DNA from: Paracrocinitomix mangrovi
GTDB lineage: Bacteria; Bacteroidota; Bacteroidia; Flavobacteriales_D; Crocinitomicaceae
DNA length: 64,000 nucleotides
Assembly (NCBI RefSeq): GCF_019740355.2
Contig: NZ_CP091819.1
Location: 248,001-312,000 of the forward strand
Reading direction: 5' to 3'
The notes beneath the pieces were generated by a model. It worked only from the letters and a program-made list of their open reading frames with translations, did not search any database and had not been told where the DNA came from. A program made the position numbers and the translations under genes. Of the stretch, positions 53,594-62,837 are shown in pieces (the first letter of the stretch is position 1; each line of letters begins with the position of its first letter).

Positions 53594-53602
53594 CAAACAA
53601 AG

Positions 53603-54553
53603 TTAAAGACCAAAATAAACTGTCATAAAGAATATGAGAGAAAATAAAAAAGCAGATAATGCTACTTTCTTTAATTCAGGATCAAATTCAGCAGGAAGTT
53701 GAATCTTTGCTACTTTTCTCAAGTGTAAAACATGAATGGCTAGCACAGGTGTAAACATCAATAAAACAAGCCAGTTTCCTTTTAAATCATCACTCAACAT
53801 GATAACTATTGGTACCCAAAAAATACCAAATAAGATGTAATGATAAACTTTGCTAACGCCAAATCCCAATCTAACGGCCAATGTTTTTTTACCAACTAAT
53901 GAATCGTTTTCACGATCTCGCATATTGTTAAGATTGAGAACCGCAGTACTTATAGCTCCCATCATTACACCAAATAAAATGGCTGGATAGTAAAGGATTT
54001 GATGATGTAAATAAAAACTGCCAAATACACCTAATAAACCAAAGAATAAGAAAACAAAAAAGTCACCTAATCCTAGATAACCATATGCTTTTTTGCCAAC
54101 GGTGTAACCAATTGCACCCAAAATTGCCAGAACACCTAAGATTAAAAATTCAATAAATATTTGCTCAAAAGAACCAAAGGCTACATAAAGCAATGCAATT
54201 CCTGAAATTAGCGATAACAGAGCTGTGATAATTACCGCTTTAAGCATTTGACTGGAAGAAATTATTCCACTCTGTACAGCACGCTCAGGACCAATTCTTC
54301 CTTCATTATCTGCTCCTTTTTTACTATCGCCATAGTCATTAGCAAAGTTGGATAAGATTTGAAGTAGGAGAGTGGTGAGCAATGTCAATCCAAAAATGTC
54401 CCATCTAAACGAACCGGATTTTGTTCCAAACATGGAACTTAGCATTTTTCCATACAATGAATAAGCAAGTCCATTTCCCACAATAATCACACTAAAACTC
54501 AAAGGCAAGGTTCTGAGTCGCATGGCTGATATCCAAGCTTTAGTTTTACTCAT
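53603..54553 (-). CDS. menA: 1,4-dihydroxy-2-naphthoate polyprenyltransferase MenA
   Basis: 316 residues with about nine membrane helices. UbiA-family: MRLRTLPLSFSVIIVGNG at the start, the prenyl-diphosphate Asp motif NFANDYGDSKKGADN, and the second motif NLNNMRDRENDSLVGKKTLAVRLG. Joins a polyprenyl chain to dihydroxynaphthoate in menaquinone synthesis, which fits a Bacteroidota respiratory chain. Overlaps rarA by 8 bases. Confidence 0.95.
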   Translation of the reverse strand: MSKTKAWISAMRLRTLPLSFSVIIVGNGLAYSLYGKMLSSMFGTKSGSFRWDIFGLTLLTTLLLQILSNFANDYGDSKKGADNEGRIGPERAVQSGIISSSQMLKAVIITALLSLISGIALLYVAFGSFEQIFIEFLILGVLAILGAIGYTVGKKAYGYLGLGDFFVFLFFGLLGVFGSFYLHHQILYYPAILFGVMMGAISTAVLNLNNMRDRENDSLVGKKTLAVRLGFGVSKVYHYILFGIFWVPIVIMLSDDLKGNWLVLLMFTPVLAIHVLHLRKVAKIQLPAEFDPELKKVALSAFLFSLIFFMTVYFGL

Positions 54554-55820
54554 ATTTATCTCCCCAAAGGTTTTTTATCGTTTGTGCAATTTCTTGCTCT
54601 TTTTTAGATGACCCGGCATCAAAAAAATTGGTACCTACAATTTCATCCGGCATAAATTCCTGATTAACAAAATTGTTTGCTCCATCATGAGAATATTTGT
54701 AATCTTCTCCATATCCCAGATCTTTCATCAGTTTTGTAGGAGCATTTCTCAAGTGAAGTGGTACCGGTAAATTTCCCGTTTGTTGTACAACAGCTTGCGC
54801 CTTTTTTATAGCCATGTATGAACCATTTCCTTTGGGCGAACTGGCAAGGTAAACTGTGGCTTGAGCCAAAACTATTCTACCTTCAGGCCAACCTATTTTA
54901 TTAATGGCATCAAAAGCTGCATTCGCCATCATCAAAGCGTTTGGATTTGCTAATCCAATATCTTCAGATGCAGATATTATTAATCTTCTTGCAATGAATT
55001 TTGGATCTTCACCACCTTCAACCATACGGGCTAGCCAATATAATGCTGCATTAGGATCTGAACCTCTGATAGATTTAATAAATGCAGAGATGATATCATA
55101 GTGCTGCTCACCATCTTTGTCATATCTAGCAATGTTTTGTTGCAATACTGAAGTAACTGCTTTATCTGTAATTTCTACTTCAGCTCCTCCAATTTGTGAG
55201 ATGACCATTTCTAGACCATTCAGCATTTTTCGTGCATCACCACCCGATATTTTAAACAAAGCTGAAGTCTCCTTCAGTTGTACCTTGTATTTTTTTAGTT
55301 CGGCATCTTTTTCAATTGCACGATTTAAGAGTTCAGTCAATTCTTCAACTGAATGTGATTTTAAAGTATACACCTGACATCTTGATAAAAGGGCAGATAT
55401 TACTTCAAAAGATGGATTTTCTGTAGTAGCACCAATCAATGTGATAATTCCTTTTTCAACAGCTCCTAACAAAGAATCTTGTTGAGACTTGCTGAATCTG
55501 TGAATTTCATCAATGAATAAAATGGCATTGCTCCCTCCAAATAAACCTTGTGAGTTAACCTTGTCAATAATCTCTCGAATATCTTTTACACCAGAGTTAA
55601 TGGCAGACAATGAATAAAAAGGTCTATCAACTGTATTGGCGATAATTTGTGCAAGGGTAGTTTTTCCAACTCCTGGAGGACCCCAAAAAATCATGGAAGG
55701 AATATTTCCTGAGCTAATGGTTTTTCTTAAACCTGTACCTTCTCCTAAAATATGTGATTGTCCAATGTACTCTTCAAGAGTAGTTGGTCTCATTCGTTCG
55801 GCTAAAGGAATTGCACTCAT
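54546..55820 (-). CDS. rarA: Replication-associated recombination protein RarA (MgsA)
   Basis: 424 residues. AAA+ ATPase of the clamp-loader clade: PLAERMRPTTLEEYIGQSHILG, Walker A WGPPGVGKTT, Walker B ILFIDEIHRF, sensor 1 LIGATTENPSF, then the tetramerisation and MgsA C-terminal domain (SEDIGLANPNALMMANAAF). Acts at stalled replication forks. 19 bases after the acyltransferase gene. Confidence 0.96.
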   Translation of the reverse strand: MSAIPLAERMRPTTLEEYIGQSHILGEGTGLRKTISSGNIPSMIFWGPPGVGKTTLAQIIANTVDRPFYSLSAINSGVKDIREIIDKVNSQGLFGGSNAILFIDEIHRFSKSQQDSLLGAVEKGIITLIGATTENPSFEVISALLSRCQVYTLKSHSVEELTELLNRAIEKDAELKKYKVQLKETSALFKISGGDARKMLNGLEMVISQIGGAEVEITDKAVTSVLQQNIARYDKDGEQHYDIISAFIKSIRGSDPNAALYWLARMVEGGEDPKFIARRLIISASEDIGLANPNALMMANAAFDAINKIGWPEGRIVLAQATVYLASSPKGNGSYMAIKKAQAVVQQTGNLPVPLHLRNAPTKLMKDLGYGEDYKYSHDGANNFVNQEFMPDEIVGTNFFDAGSSKKEQEIAQTIKNLWGDKYE

Positions 55821-55839
55821 GATAGCCTCAATTTACAGA

Positions 55840-56721
55840 TTATTTAGAAGATGGACGTTGGTGTTTCCAACGTTTATGTGACCAAAGCCAACTAGCAGGT
55901 GTTTTGTGAATCAGCGCTTCTAGTTGTTTTGTATAACGGTCAATGATAACACCATCCTCAACTTCTTGAGGTTCTATGCAAACTTCAGAGAATTCAACTT
56001 CATAATAACCTCTCTTAACCCTTTTAGCATATCCAAATACTACTGCATAGTTGAATTTCTTTGCCAATTTTTCAGGTCCGGTACTCCAGCCTGTTTCCTG
56101 GTTTAAGAAAGTGTTCCAATGAGCTAATTCTTTATTTGATGGAGATTGGTCATTTACAATAACCACCATTCTCTTTTCGTCAACTTCTTCTTTGAAAAAT
56201 GGAATCAATTGTTTTGTCTCAATTAATTGCATACCATTTCTTGTTCTTGACTTATAAATAATTCTGTCGTAGAATCTATTTTTTAATGGCTGGTAAACAG
56301 AGAAAGTTTTATAAGGAACCTGTTGAGGCAAACTTAATGCATAAAATTCCCAGTTGTTGATATGTCCACATGTAACAATTATATTTTTCCCTTGTTTATA
56401 TAATTGATCAATGTATTCAGGATTTTTAATGTGCGTTCTTTTCAATAATGCTTTATTACTGATGCTTACAGCTTTGATACTTTCAAAAATAAAGTCAACA
56501 AAACGCTTGTAAAAATCTTTTTCTATCTTCTTAATTTCAGAAATAGATTTGTCAGGAAAGGCTTTGGTTAGATTATTGCGAACCACAGCACGTCTATAAC
56601 GTACAACGTAATATGTCAAAAAACCAACTATACTTGAATAGAAGTAAAGTATCCCTAAAGGTAGGTACGACAGTGGTTTAAGAATAAGATAAAATAATAT
56701 ACGATCAGCAATTTTAACCAT
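55840..56721 (-). CDS. Lipid A biosynthesis acyltransferase (LpxL/HtrB family)
   Basis: 293 residues from the ATG at 56721; a TTG three codons upstream is less likely. An N-terminal membrane helix (PLGILYFYSSIVGFLTYYVV), RNNLTKAFPDKS, the catalytic H-x-N-N-W-E motif (TCGHINNWEFYAL), VNDQSP and a C-terminal LIHKTPASWLWSHKRWK. Adds secondary acyl chains to lipid A. First gene of the unit with rarA, menA and trmD. Joins lpxK and lpxH as the third lipid A gene in the window. Confidence 0.9.
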   Translation of the reverse strand: MVKIADRILFYLILKPLSYLPLGILYFYSSIVGFLTYYVVRYRRAVVRNNLTKAFPDKSISEIKKIEKDFYKRFVDFIFESIKAVSISNKALLKRTHIKNPEYIDQLYKQGKNIIVTCGHINNWEFYALSLPQQVPYKTFSVYQPLKNRFYDRIIYKSRTRNGMQLIETKQLIPFFKEEVDEKRMVVIVNDQSPSNKELAHWNTFLNQETGWSTGPEKLAKKFNYAVVFGYAKRVKRGYYEVEFSEVCIEPQEVEDGVIIDRYTKQLEALIHKTPASWLWSHKRWKHQRPSSK

Positions 56722-56743
56722 TCGCCTCAAAAGTGTAAGCGTG

Positions 56744-56776
56744 CAAATTTACAAGTATAGGTTAATTGACACACAA
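56744..56776 (-). promoter_or_regulatory. Promoter of the lpxL-rarA-menA-trmD unit
   Basis: On the minus strand TTG (56776-56774), a 22-base spacer and TAAATTTG (56751-56744), an exact -7 match. The leader is about 15-20 bases. Confidence 0.6.
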
Positions 56777-56844
56777 TAATTACACGAATTATTATAAATA
56801 AATAGCAACTAATAAAAGAACAGTGGCTAAACAACTGAAAACAT

Positions 56845-56852
56845 TAATTTTG
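56845..56852 (+). promoter_or_regulatory. -7 promoter box of the WG-repeat operon
   Basis: TAATTTTG, exact TAnnTTTG, 15 bases before the ATG at 56868. An AGAAGGA purine stretch (56854-56860) lies between. Confidence 0.5.
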
Positions 56853-56867
56853 TAGAAGGAAAAAAAT

Positions 56868-58967
56868 ATGAGGAAGATCCTGCTAATATTGTTTTTGTTT
56901 GTCAGTTTTATCGCTTTAAGCGGAAAATTGAATAAAGCATTTGAAGCTCTTGAGATTTACAATTATTTTGAAGCAAAGCGTTTGTTTGAAAAATCATTGA
57001 AAAAAAATCCGGTGCCGGCTGCTTATGGATTGAGCATTATTTATGCAAGAAATGATAATCCATTTTCAAATCTTGATTCAGCCTACAGTAAAATCTACCT
57101 GGCATATACTAAGTTTCCTGAACTAAAAGAAAATCAGAAAGACAAGTATAAAAAGTTCGGTGTAGATAGCTTGACAATCATTAACCAGAGAGATTTGGTT
57201 TCTAAATTATACTTTGAAAGGGCCGTATCTGTCAATTCAATTTACGGCTTTCAAGATTTTATTGATAAAAATAAATGGAGTGTTTATTTGGATTCAGCTA
57301 CTCTTTTAAGAGATGAGCTAGCCTATCAAAAAGCTATTAATTCAGGAAAATCAGAAGATTTTGAGTTTTTCATAGCCGCTTATCCTGAATCTAGTTTAAA
57401 AACGGATGCTCAAGAAATGCTTGACAAGACATTGTACATTGAAAAAACACACAAAAACAGTTTTATTGATTATGTGAATTTTGTCAAAGAACATCCTAAC
57501 AGTCCTTATAGAGGTGAAGCAGAAGATAAAATCTATCAGATATCAACAAAAACAGGAACAGCTGAGAGCTATAGAACTTTTATTGTGGATTTTCCAAACA
57601 ATAGAAATGTAAAAGAAGCCTGGAAACGTCTTTACAATGCTAAGTTGGAGGATGATTATTCATCTGAAAGCATCATGGAATTTAAAAACCAATATCCTGA
57701 TTACCCTTTTCAAAAAGAGCTGATTTTAGAATACAATATGGCAGATAAAGTATTGTATCCAATTATGTCATCAGGCAGTTGGGGGTATTGTGATTGGAGT
57801 GGTTATTTAGTAATTCAACCTGTTTATGGGACAGCAGAATGGTTTCAAGAAGGATTGGCAGTTGTTGAAAGAAAAGGAAAGTACGGCTATATCAATAAAC
57901 TTGGGAATTTGATTATTGAAGCAAAATTTGATGATGCGCTTCCATTTCATGAAGGACACGGTTTGGTTGAAATAGATGGTAAATGGGGAATGGTGGATAG
58001 AAATGGAGTGTTTGTTATTGAACCTAAATATGAGGATTTAGGAAATCTAAATGATGGCCTTTGTTATTACTTAGAAGAAGATTTGTATGGCTATTTTGAC
58101 GATAAGGGATTTGCCAGATTGAAACCGCAGTATACAGAAGCATATGACTTTGAAGATGGTTTAGCTGTTGTTAGTAACAATGATTATTACGGAATCATTG
58201 ATGAATACGGGACTACTCATGTGCCATTTAAATATGAGGATTTATATTATTTATCAGAAGGGAGATTTGCAGCTTTGCTTGAAGATTTCTGGGGAATAAT
58301 AGATAATAAGGGAAAAGTGCTGCTTGATTTTGAATACGATTACATTGGCAAATATCTAAACGGTGTGTCTATTATTGAATTAGAAGATCAATTTAATTAT
58401 GTAGACAAAGAAGGTAAGATTTTATTATCCCAATGGGTTGATACTTATACAGAGTATAGAACTTTTGCCATGTTTAATAATGGATACGCAAAAGTGTCTT
58501 CTGACAAAGGGTTTAACCTAATTGATACGCTTGGAACTAAGTTATTTAAAACAGATTGGGAGGATGTTGGTTATTATAGCGACAGAATAGCTGTAAAGAA
58601 ATCTGGGAAATGGGGCTATGTTAATCCAAAAGGACAAAAAATAATTCCATTTGAATTTACTTATGCATATAGTTTTAAAGGAAAATCAGCAGTAGTCCAG
58701 CAATCACCTTTTTATGGTGTAATTAATAAAAAAGGTGAATTTGATATTGATCCACTTCAAGAAGAATTAGTTCAATTAAACGATACAGTTTTTGTAGCTA
58801 AAAGTCTTGGGAAATACGGACTTATAAGCAGTAAAGGGGATACTTTGTTGCCTTATAATTATGTTAAAATAGAACCAATTGACGAGAAAATTGTAAAAGT
58901 AGAAGAGAACAACGAGCTTTATTATTATAATTATAGTACTCAAAAGTTTATAAGAAAAGAAGATTGA
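56868..58967 (+). CDS. WG-repeat protein with N-terminal helical repeats
   Basis: 699 residues. Signal peptide or anchor (MRKILLILFLFVSFIALSG), TPR-like and tol-pal-like helices to about residue 300 (ALEIYNYFEAKRLFEKSLKKNP). About nine WG (KWGxxdxxG) beta repeats follow: GSWGYCDWSG, GKYGYINKLG, GKWGMVDRNG, DLYGYFDDKG, DYYGIIDEYG, DFWGIIDNKG, GKWGYVNPKG, PFYGVINKKG, GKYGLISSKG. WG repeats are thought to be binding scaffolds at the cell surface. Its stop codon overlaps the ATG of the TonB-like gene by one base, so they are translationally coupled. Confidence 0.88.
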   Translation: MRKILLILFLFVSFIALSGKLNKAFEALEIYNYFEAKRLFEKSLKKNPVPAAYGLSIIYARNDNPFSNLDSAYSKIYLAYTKFPELKENQKDKYKKFGVDSLTIINQRDLVSKLYFERAVSVNSIYGFQDFIDKNKWSVYLDSATLLRDELAYQKAINSGKSEDFEFFIAAYPESSLKTDAQEMLDKTLYIEKTHKNSFIDYVNFVKEHPNSPYRGEAEDKIYQISTKTGTAESYRTFIVDFPNNRNVKEAWKRLYNAKLEDDYSSESIMEFKNQYPDYPFQKELILEYNMADKVLYPIMSSGSWGYCDWSGYLVIQPVYGTAEWFQEGLAVVERKGKYGYINKLGNLIIEAKFDDALPFHEGHGLVEIDGKWGMVDRNGVFVIEPKYEDLGNLNDGLCYYLEEDLYGYFDDKGFARLKPQYTEAYDFEDGLAVVSNNDYYGIIDEYGTTHVPFKYEDLYYLSEGRFAALLEDFWGIIDNKGKVLLDFEYDYIGKYLNGVSIIELEDQFNYVDKEGKILLSQWVDTYTEYRTFAMFNNGYAKVSSDKGFNLIDTLGTKLFKTDWEDVGYYSDRIAVKKSGKWGYVNPKGQKIIPFEFTYAYSFKGKSAVVQQSPFYGVINKKGEFDIDPLQEELVQLNDTVFVAKSLGKYGLISSKGDTLLPYNYVKIEPIDEKIVKVEENNELYYYNYSTQKFIRKED

Positions 58968-59734
58968 TGGACCAGTTTCTGGATTACATAGAGAAGTACA
59001 AATTCGCCATTTTTGGTACGATTGGGATTCATATCCTCTTTTTCTTTTACGCCAATTTTACCACACTAAAACAACCTTATAAAATCTATCAGGAAACAAC
59101 CGAGATTTATATTCCATTGGAAGATATTGAAATGGATCCTGAAATAATGAAGATTTTAGAAGTTGAGAAAAAAGAGGGAATAGCTGAAGAAGTAACTAAT
59201 ATTTCAGCTGATCAAAATGACAAAAGAGACAAATCTTTTGAAAATTTCTCATCTCAGGAATTGGATGAACAAGTTGAAAACGAAGCTAAAGCTTTAGAGC
59301 AACAGTATTTTGATGAATGGGCTTCAACACATGACAATTCAGGAGATAATAGTTCATCTGCATCTGATAAAGATTCCCAATTGGATAAAAAAAATAACTC
59401 CAATAACATCAACAACAGAAACATGGACTCTGACGGAGCAAATGCTGTGGCAGGTGAAGTAATGGTGTCGTACAGTTTAGATAATAGAAAGGCGCATTCT
59501 TTGCCGCGTCCTGGTTATACTTGCAATAGTTCAGGAACTGTAGTTATTGATGTTAAAGTTGATCAAGCCGGAAATGTTAAAAGTGCATCTGTAAATACTT
59601 CTCGTTCAAACGGAGCAACTGAATGTATGATTGATAAAGCACTTACATATGCTAAAAAGTCTAGATTTAATTTTAGCAATAAGGCTCCCGGATCTCAATC
59701 AGGTACTATCACTTATAAATTTGTAAGTAAGTAA
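58967..59734 (+). CDS. Membrane-anchored TonB-like protein
   Basis: 255 residues; ATG at 58967 in a TGATG overlap with the WG-repeat gene. N-terminal membrane helix (about 13-31, FAIFGTIGIHILFFFYANF), a long acidic and Asn/Ser-rich spacer (about 45-155, no proline-rich stretch), and a C-terminal TonB_C-like fold with a C-C pair (YTCNSSGTVVIDVKVDQAGNV ... GATECMIDKALTYAKKSRF). The layout is TonB-like but the linker is unusual. Probably spans the periplasm to meet an outer-membrane or surface partner, perhaps the coupled WG-repeat protein (inference). Confidence 0.78.
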   Translation: MDQFLDYIEKYKFAIFGTIGIHILFFFYANFTTLKQPYKIYQETTEIYIPLEDIEMDPEIMKILEVEKKEGIAEEVTNISADQNDKRDKSFENFSSQELDEQVENEAKALEQQYFDEWASTHDNSGDNSSSASDKDSQLDKKNNSNNINNRNMDSDGANAVAGEVMVSYSLDNRKAHSLPRPGYTCNSSGTVVIDVKVDQAGNVKSASVNTSRSNGATECMIDKALTYAKKSRFNFSNKAPGSQSGTITYKFVSK

Positions 59735-60630
59735 TGGCTTTGAAAGATTTCATCAGAAAGTCAACTCCCGGCTTTATTTTAGATTGGAACAGAAGGCGCA
59801 AAAAGAAGAGAAGAAATGCGCAGTTGATGAAGCAGAAATCTGATGCTAAAGCTATAACTACTCAAGATTTAGTAGATGATCTAAAATCTATAGGCATTCA
59901 AACAGGGGACACTGTTTTGGTGCATTCTAGTTTAAGCAAAATTGGTTATTTGGAAGATGGACCTAAAACATTCGTTGATGCCTTGTTACAAGTGGTGGGT
60001 GAAAATGGTAATATCCTGATGCCAACATCTCCCAATGCAGTTTATCAATTAAATTATATAAGAAATACTCCTTTTTTTGACGTAAAGAATTCTCCTTCAA
60101 AAACAGGGAAAATTACTGAATACTTCAGAACATTACCTGGTGCTGTGAGAAGTATTCATCCTACAGAACCCGTAAGTGCCTTTGGACCAAGAGCTAAATA
60201 CTTTACTGAAGATCATTTTGGTCAAATAACACCTTATAATGAGAACAGTCCTTTTTACAGAGTATCTGCTGAAAACGGAAAAATTCTATATGTTGGTGTC
60301 ACATTAGACAATGCAGGAACCAATCTACATACCTTAGAGGATGCCGTTGATTTTAAGTTTCCTATTTACTATCAGGAAATCTTTGATTTTAAAGTAATAG
60401 ATGAAAAAGGTGAAGAGCATTTAATCAAAACTAAGGTTCATGATCCTGAATGGTCTAAAAAAAGAAAATGTGATGAACTCATTCCCATGTTTGAAGAGGC
60501 CGGAGTGATGAAAAAAGTTAAAATAGGTCAGGCACCTACATTAATAGTTGATGCAGCCGGATTTTTTACTGTAATGAAAGAACAGTATAAAAAGAATGGT
60601 GTTACAATGTACACTCCAAAAGGAAGCTAA
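59734..60630 (+). CDS. AAC(3)-family N-acetyltransferase
   Basis: 298 residues. Antibiotic_NAT fold: GIQTGDTVLVHSSLSKIGYLEDG, GNILMPTSPNAVY, SIHPTEPVSAFGPRAKYF, LYVGVTLDNAGTNLHTLEDAV. The family is named for aminoglycoside 3-N-acetyltransferases, but many Bacteroidota members sit in sugar or envelope operons and probably acetylate amino sugars. A basic N-terminus (NRRRKKKRRNAQ) precedes the domain. Overlaps the TonB-like gene's stop by one base, and the next gene begins directly after it. Confidence 0.85.
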   Translation: MALKDFIRKSTPGFILDWNRRRKKKRRNAQLMKQKSDAKAITTQDLVDDLKSIGIQTGDTVLVHSSLSKIGYLEDGPKTFVDALLQVVGENGNILMPTSPNAVYQLNYIRNTPFFDVKNSPSKTGKITEYFRTLPGAVRSIHPTEPVSAFGPRAKYFTEDHFGQITPYNENSPFYRVSAENGKILYVGVTLDNAGTNLHTLEDAVDFKFPIYYQEIFDFKVIDEKGEEHLIKTKVHDPEWSKKRKCDELIPMFEEAGVMKKVKIGQAPTLIVDAAGFFTVMKEQYKKNGVTMYTPKGS

Positions 60631-61539
60631 ATGAAACTTCCATCTCCATTACAAGAAATAAAATCACCATTGTTTGAGGTAAAATCCTTGAAGGTTTATG
60701 TTAAAAGAGATGATTTGATTGATCCAATCATTTCTGGCAACAAATGGCGAAAGTTGAAATTCAATGTGGAGAAATTCAAATCAGAAGGTTTTGAAAAGAT
60801 ATTGACCTTTGGTGGAGCTTATTCTAATCATATTGCTGCAACAGCCAGAGCAGGTAAGGAGCTTGGAATTTCAACCATAGGTATTATTAGGGGAGATGAA
60901 TTGTCATCCTTATCAAATCTAACCTTACAACAGGCAAGCAATGACGGGATGGAATTGGTTTTTACAAGAAGAGAGGAATATGATTTACGCGAAGAAAAAT
61001 ATTACCATGAAGAATTGCGAAGAAGACATGGTCATGTTTGGATTGTACCAGAAGGAGGGGCTAATTTTTACGGTGTGCTGGGTTGTGAAGAAATCACAAA
61101 AGAAATAAAAAGTGATTTGGGTACATCTGCAGATTATCTCATTACTGCTTGTGGTACTGGAACAACTGCTACAGGATTATTGTTGGGAACCCCTAAGGTA
61201 ATAGGAGTTTCAGCTTTAAAAGGTGGTGACTTTATAATTGACAATATCTACCAATTACTTTTTTATTTCGGTTTTGATAAAGAAATGCAACAAGATGTTT
61301 TGAGCAGATTTGATTTGCAAACTGAATATCACTTTAACGGTTACGCAAAATACAATGAGGATTTAATTGACTTTATTAAGCAATTTCAAACTCAATTCAA
61401 TATTCCTCTGGAACAGGTGTATACAGGAAAAATGTTTTATGCATTATTTGATCTTATTGAGAAAGATTATTTTCCCAAAGGATCAACTATTATTGCACTT
61501 CATACAGGTGGTTTACAAGGAAAACTGCCTATTCTTTGA
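60631..61539 (+). CDS. PLP-dependent ACC deaminase / D-cysteine desulfhydrase family enzyme
   Basis: 302 residues. Tryptophan-synthase-beta-like PLP fold: VKRDDLIDPIISGNKWRKLKF with the PLP lysine, LTFGGAYSNHIAATA, IVPEGGANFYGVLGC, TACGTGTTATGLLLG. Members deaminate 1-aminocyclopropane-1-carboxylate or desulfhydrate D-cysteine; the substrate cannot be told from sequence. Follows the AAC(3)-type gene with no gap; last of the four-gene unit. Overlaps the converging YiiX-like gene by 11 bases. Confidence 0.88.
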   Translation: MKLPSPLQEIKSPLFEVKSLKVYVKRDDLIDPIISGNKWRKLKFNVEKFKSEGFEKILTFGGAYSNHIAATARAGKELGISTIGIIRGDELSSLSNLTLQQASNDGMELVFTRREEYDLREEKYYHEELRRRHGHVWIVPEGGANFYGVLGCEEITKEIKSDLGTSADYLITACGTGTTATGLLLGTPKVIGVSALKGGDFIIDNIYQLLFYFGFDKEMQQDVLSRFDLQTEYHFNGYAKYNEDLIDFIKQFQTQFNIPLEQVYTGKMFYALFDLIEKDYFPKGSTIIALHTGGLQGKLPIL

Positions 61540-62203
61540 TTGAATAATCAAATTCACCGTACCAATCATCTTCATTTGGTTTAAGGTGAAACACAGGTTC
61601 AAATTTTTCTTTATGAAAGAATGTAGAAAACATCAACATATATGATTTGTGTTTCTTCTTGATGTCAAAAACACGTTCTTCAGTAACATCCTTAAAAATG
61701 TAGTAAAGCAATTCAGAACAATAAAACTCATCAGTAGAATACATGCTAAAGTGATGATCAAAAGGAACTGATTCATCTAAATAATGCCAGGCTCTTTCTG
61801 ATACTTTTGTTCCGGCAGAGTCCATAAATACTGGTCTACAGATATAGAGCATTGAGTCGGCAGCATACTGTACAAATTCATCAATAGAGCAAATTTGAAC
61901 TCCATCTACTGATCCTTCATTAGCAGAAGCTCCTAATGTGTGGATAACCTTCCAATCTTTTCCGTCTTGTACCACCACACCACAATGAGAATACTCTTCC
62001 TTGGTTGTATTCATTAAATGATAGGATAGTGGACCATTTCCTTTTCTTAGGATACAATCTCCAGATTGCAGATTATCATAAACATCTGCAGGCAAAGAAG
62101 GTGGAACATGCACATACTTTTTAGTGTTGTCTGCCACAGGTGCATCACTGCATGAGTAAAGTGACGCTAATAAAAGTGTAAATAGGAATAAGTACTTTTT
62201 CAT
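61529..62203 (-). CDS. YiiX-like permuted NlpC/P60 cysteine hydrolase, lipoprotein
   Basis: 224 residues. Lipobox LYSC18. Permuted papain-like fold: LQSGDCILRKGNGPLSYHLM, H73 in YSHCGVVVQDG, KVIHTLG, and the nucleophile C162 in DEFYCSELLYYIF. YiiX/YebB relatives are predicted amidases or lipases of lipid or peptide substrates at the envelope. 68 bases after a neighbouring lipoprotein gene, but separated from it by a terminator. Confidence 0.85.
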   Translation of the reverse strand: MKKYLFLFTLLLASLYSCSDAPVADNTKKYVHVPPSLPADVYDNLQSGDCILRKGNGPLSYHLMNTTKEEYSHCGVVVQDGKDWKVIHTLGASANEGSVDGVQICSIDEFVQYAADSMLYICRPVFMDSAGTKVSERAWHYLDESVPFDHHFSMYSTDEFYCSELLYYIFKDVTEERVFDIKKKHKSYMLMFSTFFHKEKFEPVFHLKPNEDDWYGEFDYSIKE

Positions 62204-62218
62204 TTTTGTTTTGGCAAT

Positions 62219-62252
62219 AAAAAAACCCGCTACAAAAGTAACGGGTTTTTTT
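62219..62252 (-). terminator. Intrinsic terminator after the small lipoprotein gene
   Basis: AAAAAAACCCG (62219-62229) pairs with CGGGTTTTTTT (62242-62252) around CTACAAAAGTAA, which itself has a TAC/GTA pair. Symmetric, so able to act on both strands. Confidence 0.88.
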
Positions 62253-62271
62253 AAAATAATTGTAACCTGAA

Positions 62272-62664
62272 TTACTCAGCAGAGTCACCTCCACCAAGAT
62301 CCATGTTCATATCTTTAGCGTATTTAGATACTTTCCACTCTCCTTCAACTTTTTTCAAGTCGTAGTTGAAAGTCATATCTCCCATAACACCTCTTGTTTC
62401 TTCACAAGTACAAGTAGCTGTTTCACCATCTTCTTGGCACTCAACTTTTTTAATTTCAGAATCGTAAGGCTCACATCCTGAGTCCATTGATCCTTCAACG
62501 TTTGATTTTGCGTCGTCGATTGCCATACCTAATGCTTTTTCGCAATCTCCGTCAGCCATAGCTTTAGCGAATGATCTTGTAGCATCTTCAGCTGATCCTC
62601 CACCACCGCAAGCAGTCATTACTAAACCAGCAACTGCTCCTACTAATAAAGTTCTTAATTTCAT
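62272..62664 (-). CDS. Small DUF4878-like lipoprotein
   Basis: 130 residues. Lipoprotein signal MKLRTLLVGAVAGLVMTAC followed by a glycine/serine linker. The soluble part (AEDATRSFAKAMADGDCEKALGM ... YDLKKVEGEWKVSKY) has the helix-then-sheet NTF2-like pattern of DUF4878 proteins and four cysteines in the middle (GCEPYD, VECQED, CTCEE). An almost ideal promoter and codon choice richer in GC than its neighbours suggest high expression. Function unknown. Confidence 0.8.
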   Translation of the reverse strand: MKLRTLLVGAVAGLVMTACGGGGSAEDATRSFAKAMADGDCEKALGMAIDDAKSNVEGSMDSGCEPYDSEIKKVECQEDGETATCTCEETRGVMGDMTFNYDLKKVEGEWKVSKYAKDMNMDLGGGDSAE

Positions 62665-62700
62665 AACTTGGTTTTACTTACTTAAATATTAATTACCGTG

Positions 62701-62730
62701 CAAATATATACTCATTTTCTATAAATCAAA
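62701..62730 (-). promoter_or_regulatory. Promoter of the small lipoprotein gene
   Basis: On the minus strand TTTG (62730-62727), an 18-base spacer and TATATTTG (62708-62701): a full match to the Bacteroidota promoter, with the same spacing as the rpsF promoter. Confidence 0.85.
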
Positions 62731-62772
62731 ATTTTTTTCAAATAAAAGATGTTTTTTTGATTTTGAAGATCG

Positions 62773-62815
62773 TAACTTTGCGCTTTCAACTGATATGACT
62801 GCATTTGCAGTTGAC
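62773..62815 (+). promoter_or_regulatory. -7 box and leader inverted repeat of the ABC-F gene
   Basis: TAACTTTG at 62773-62780 matches TAnnTTTG. The leader that follows has CAACTG near 62787 and CAGTTG near 62808 as an inverted repeat, with an alternative inner hairpin ACTGC-ATTT-GCAGT. Two competing foldings of a short leader are possible. Confidence 0.45.
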
Positions 62816-62837
62816 TAATTTTAAGCAGAATATTTAA

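Noticed and set aside
59734-60630. Aminoglycoside resistance gene
   Set aside because: AAC(3) fold membership does not show drug resistance. The gene is embedded in a chromosomal operon with no mobile-element signs.
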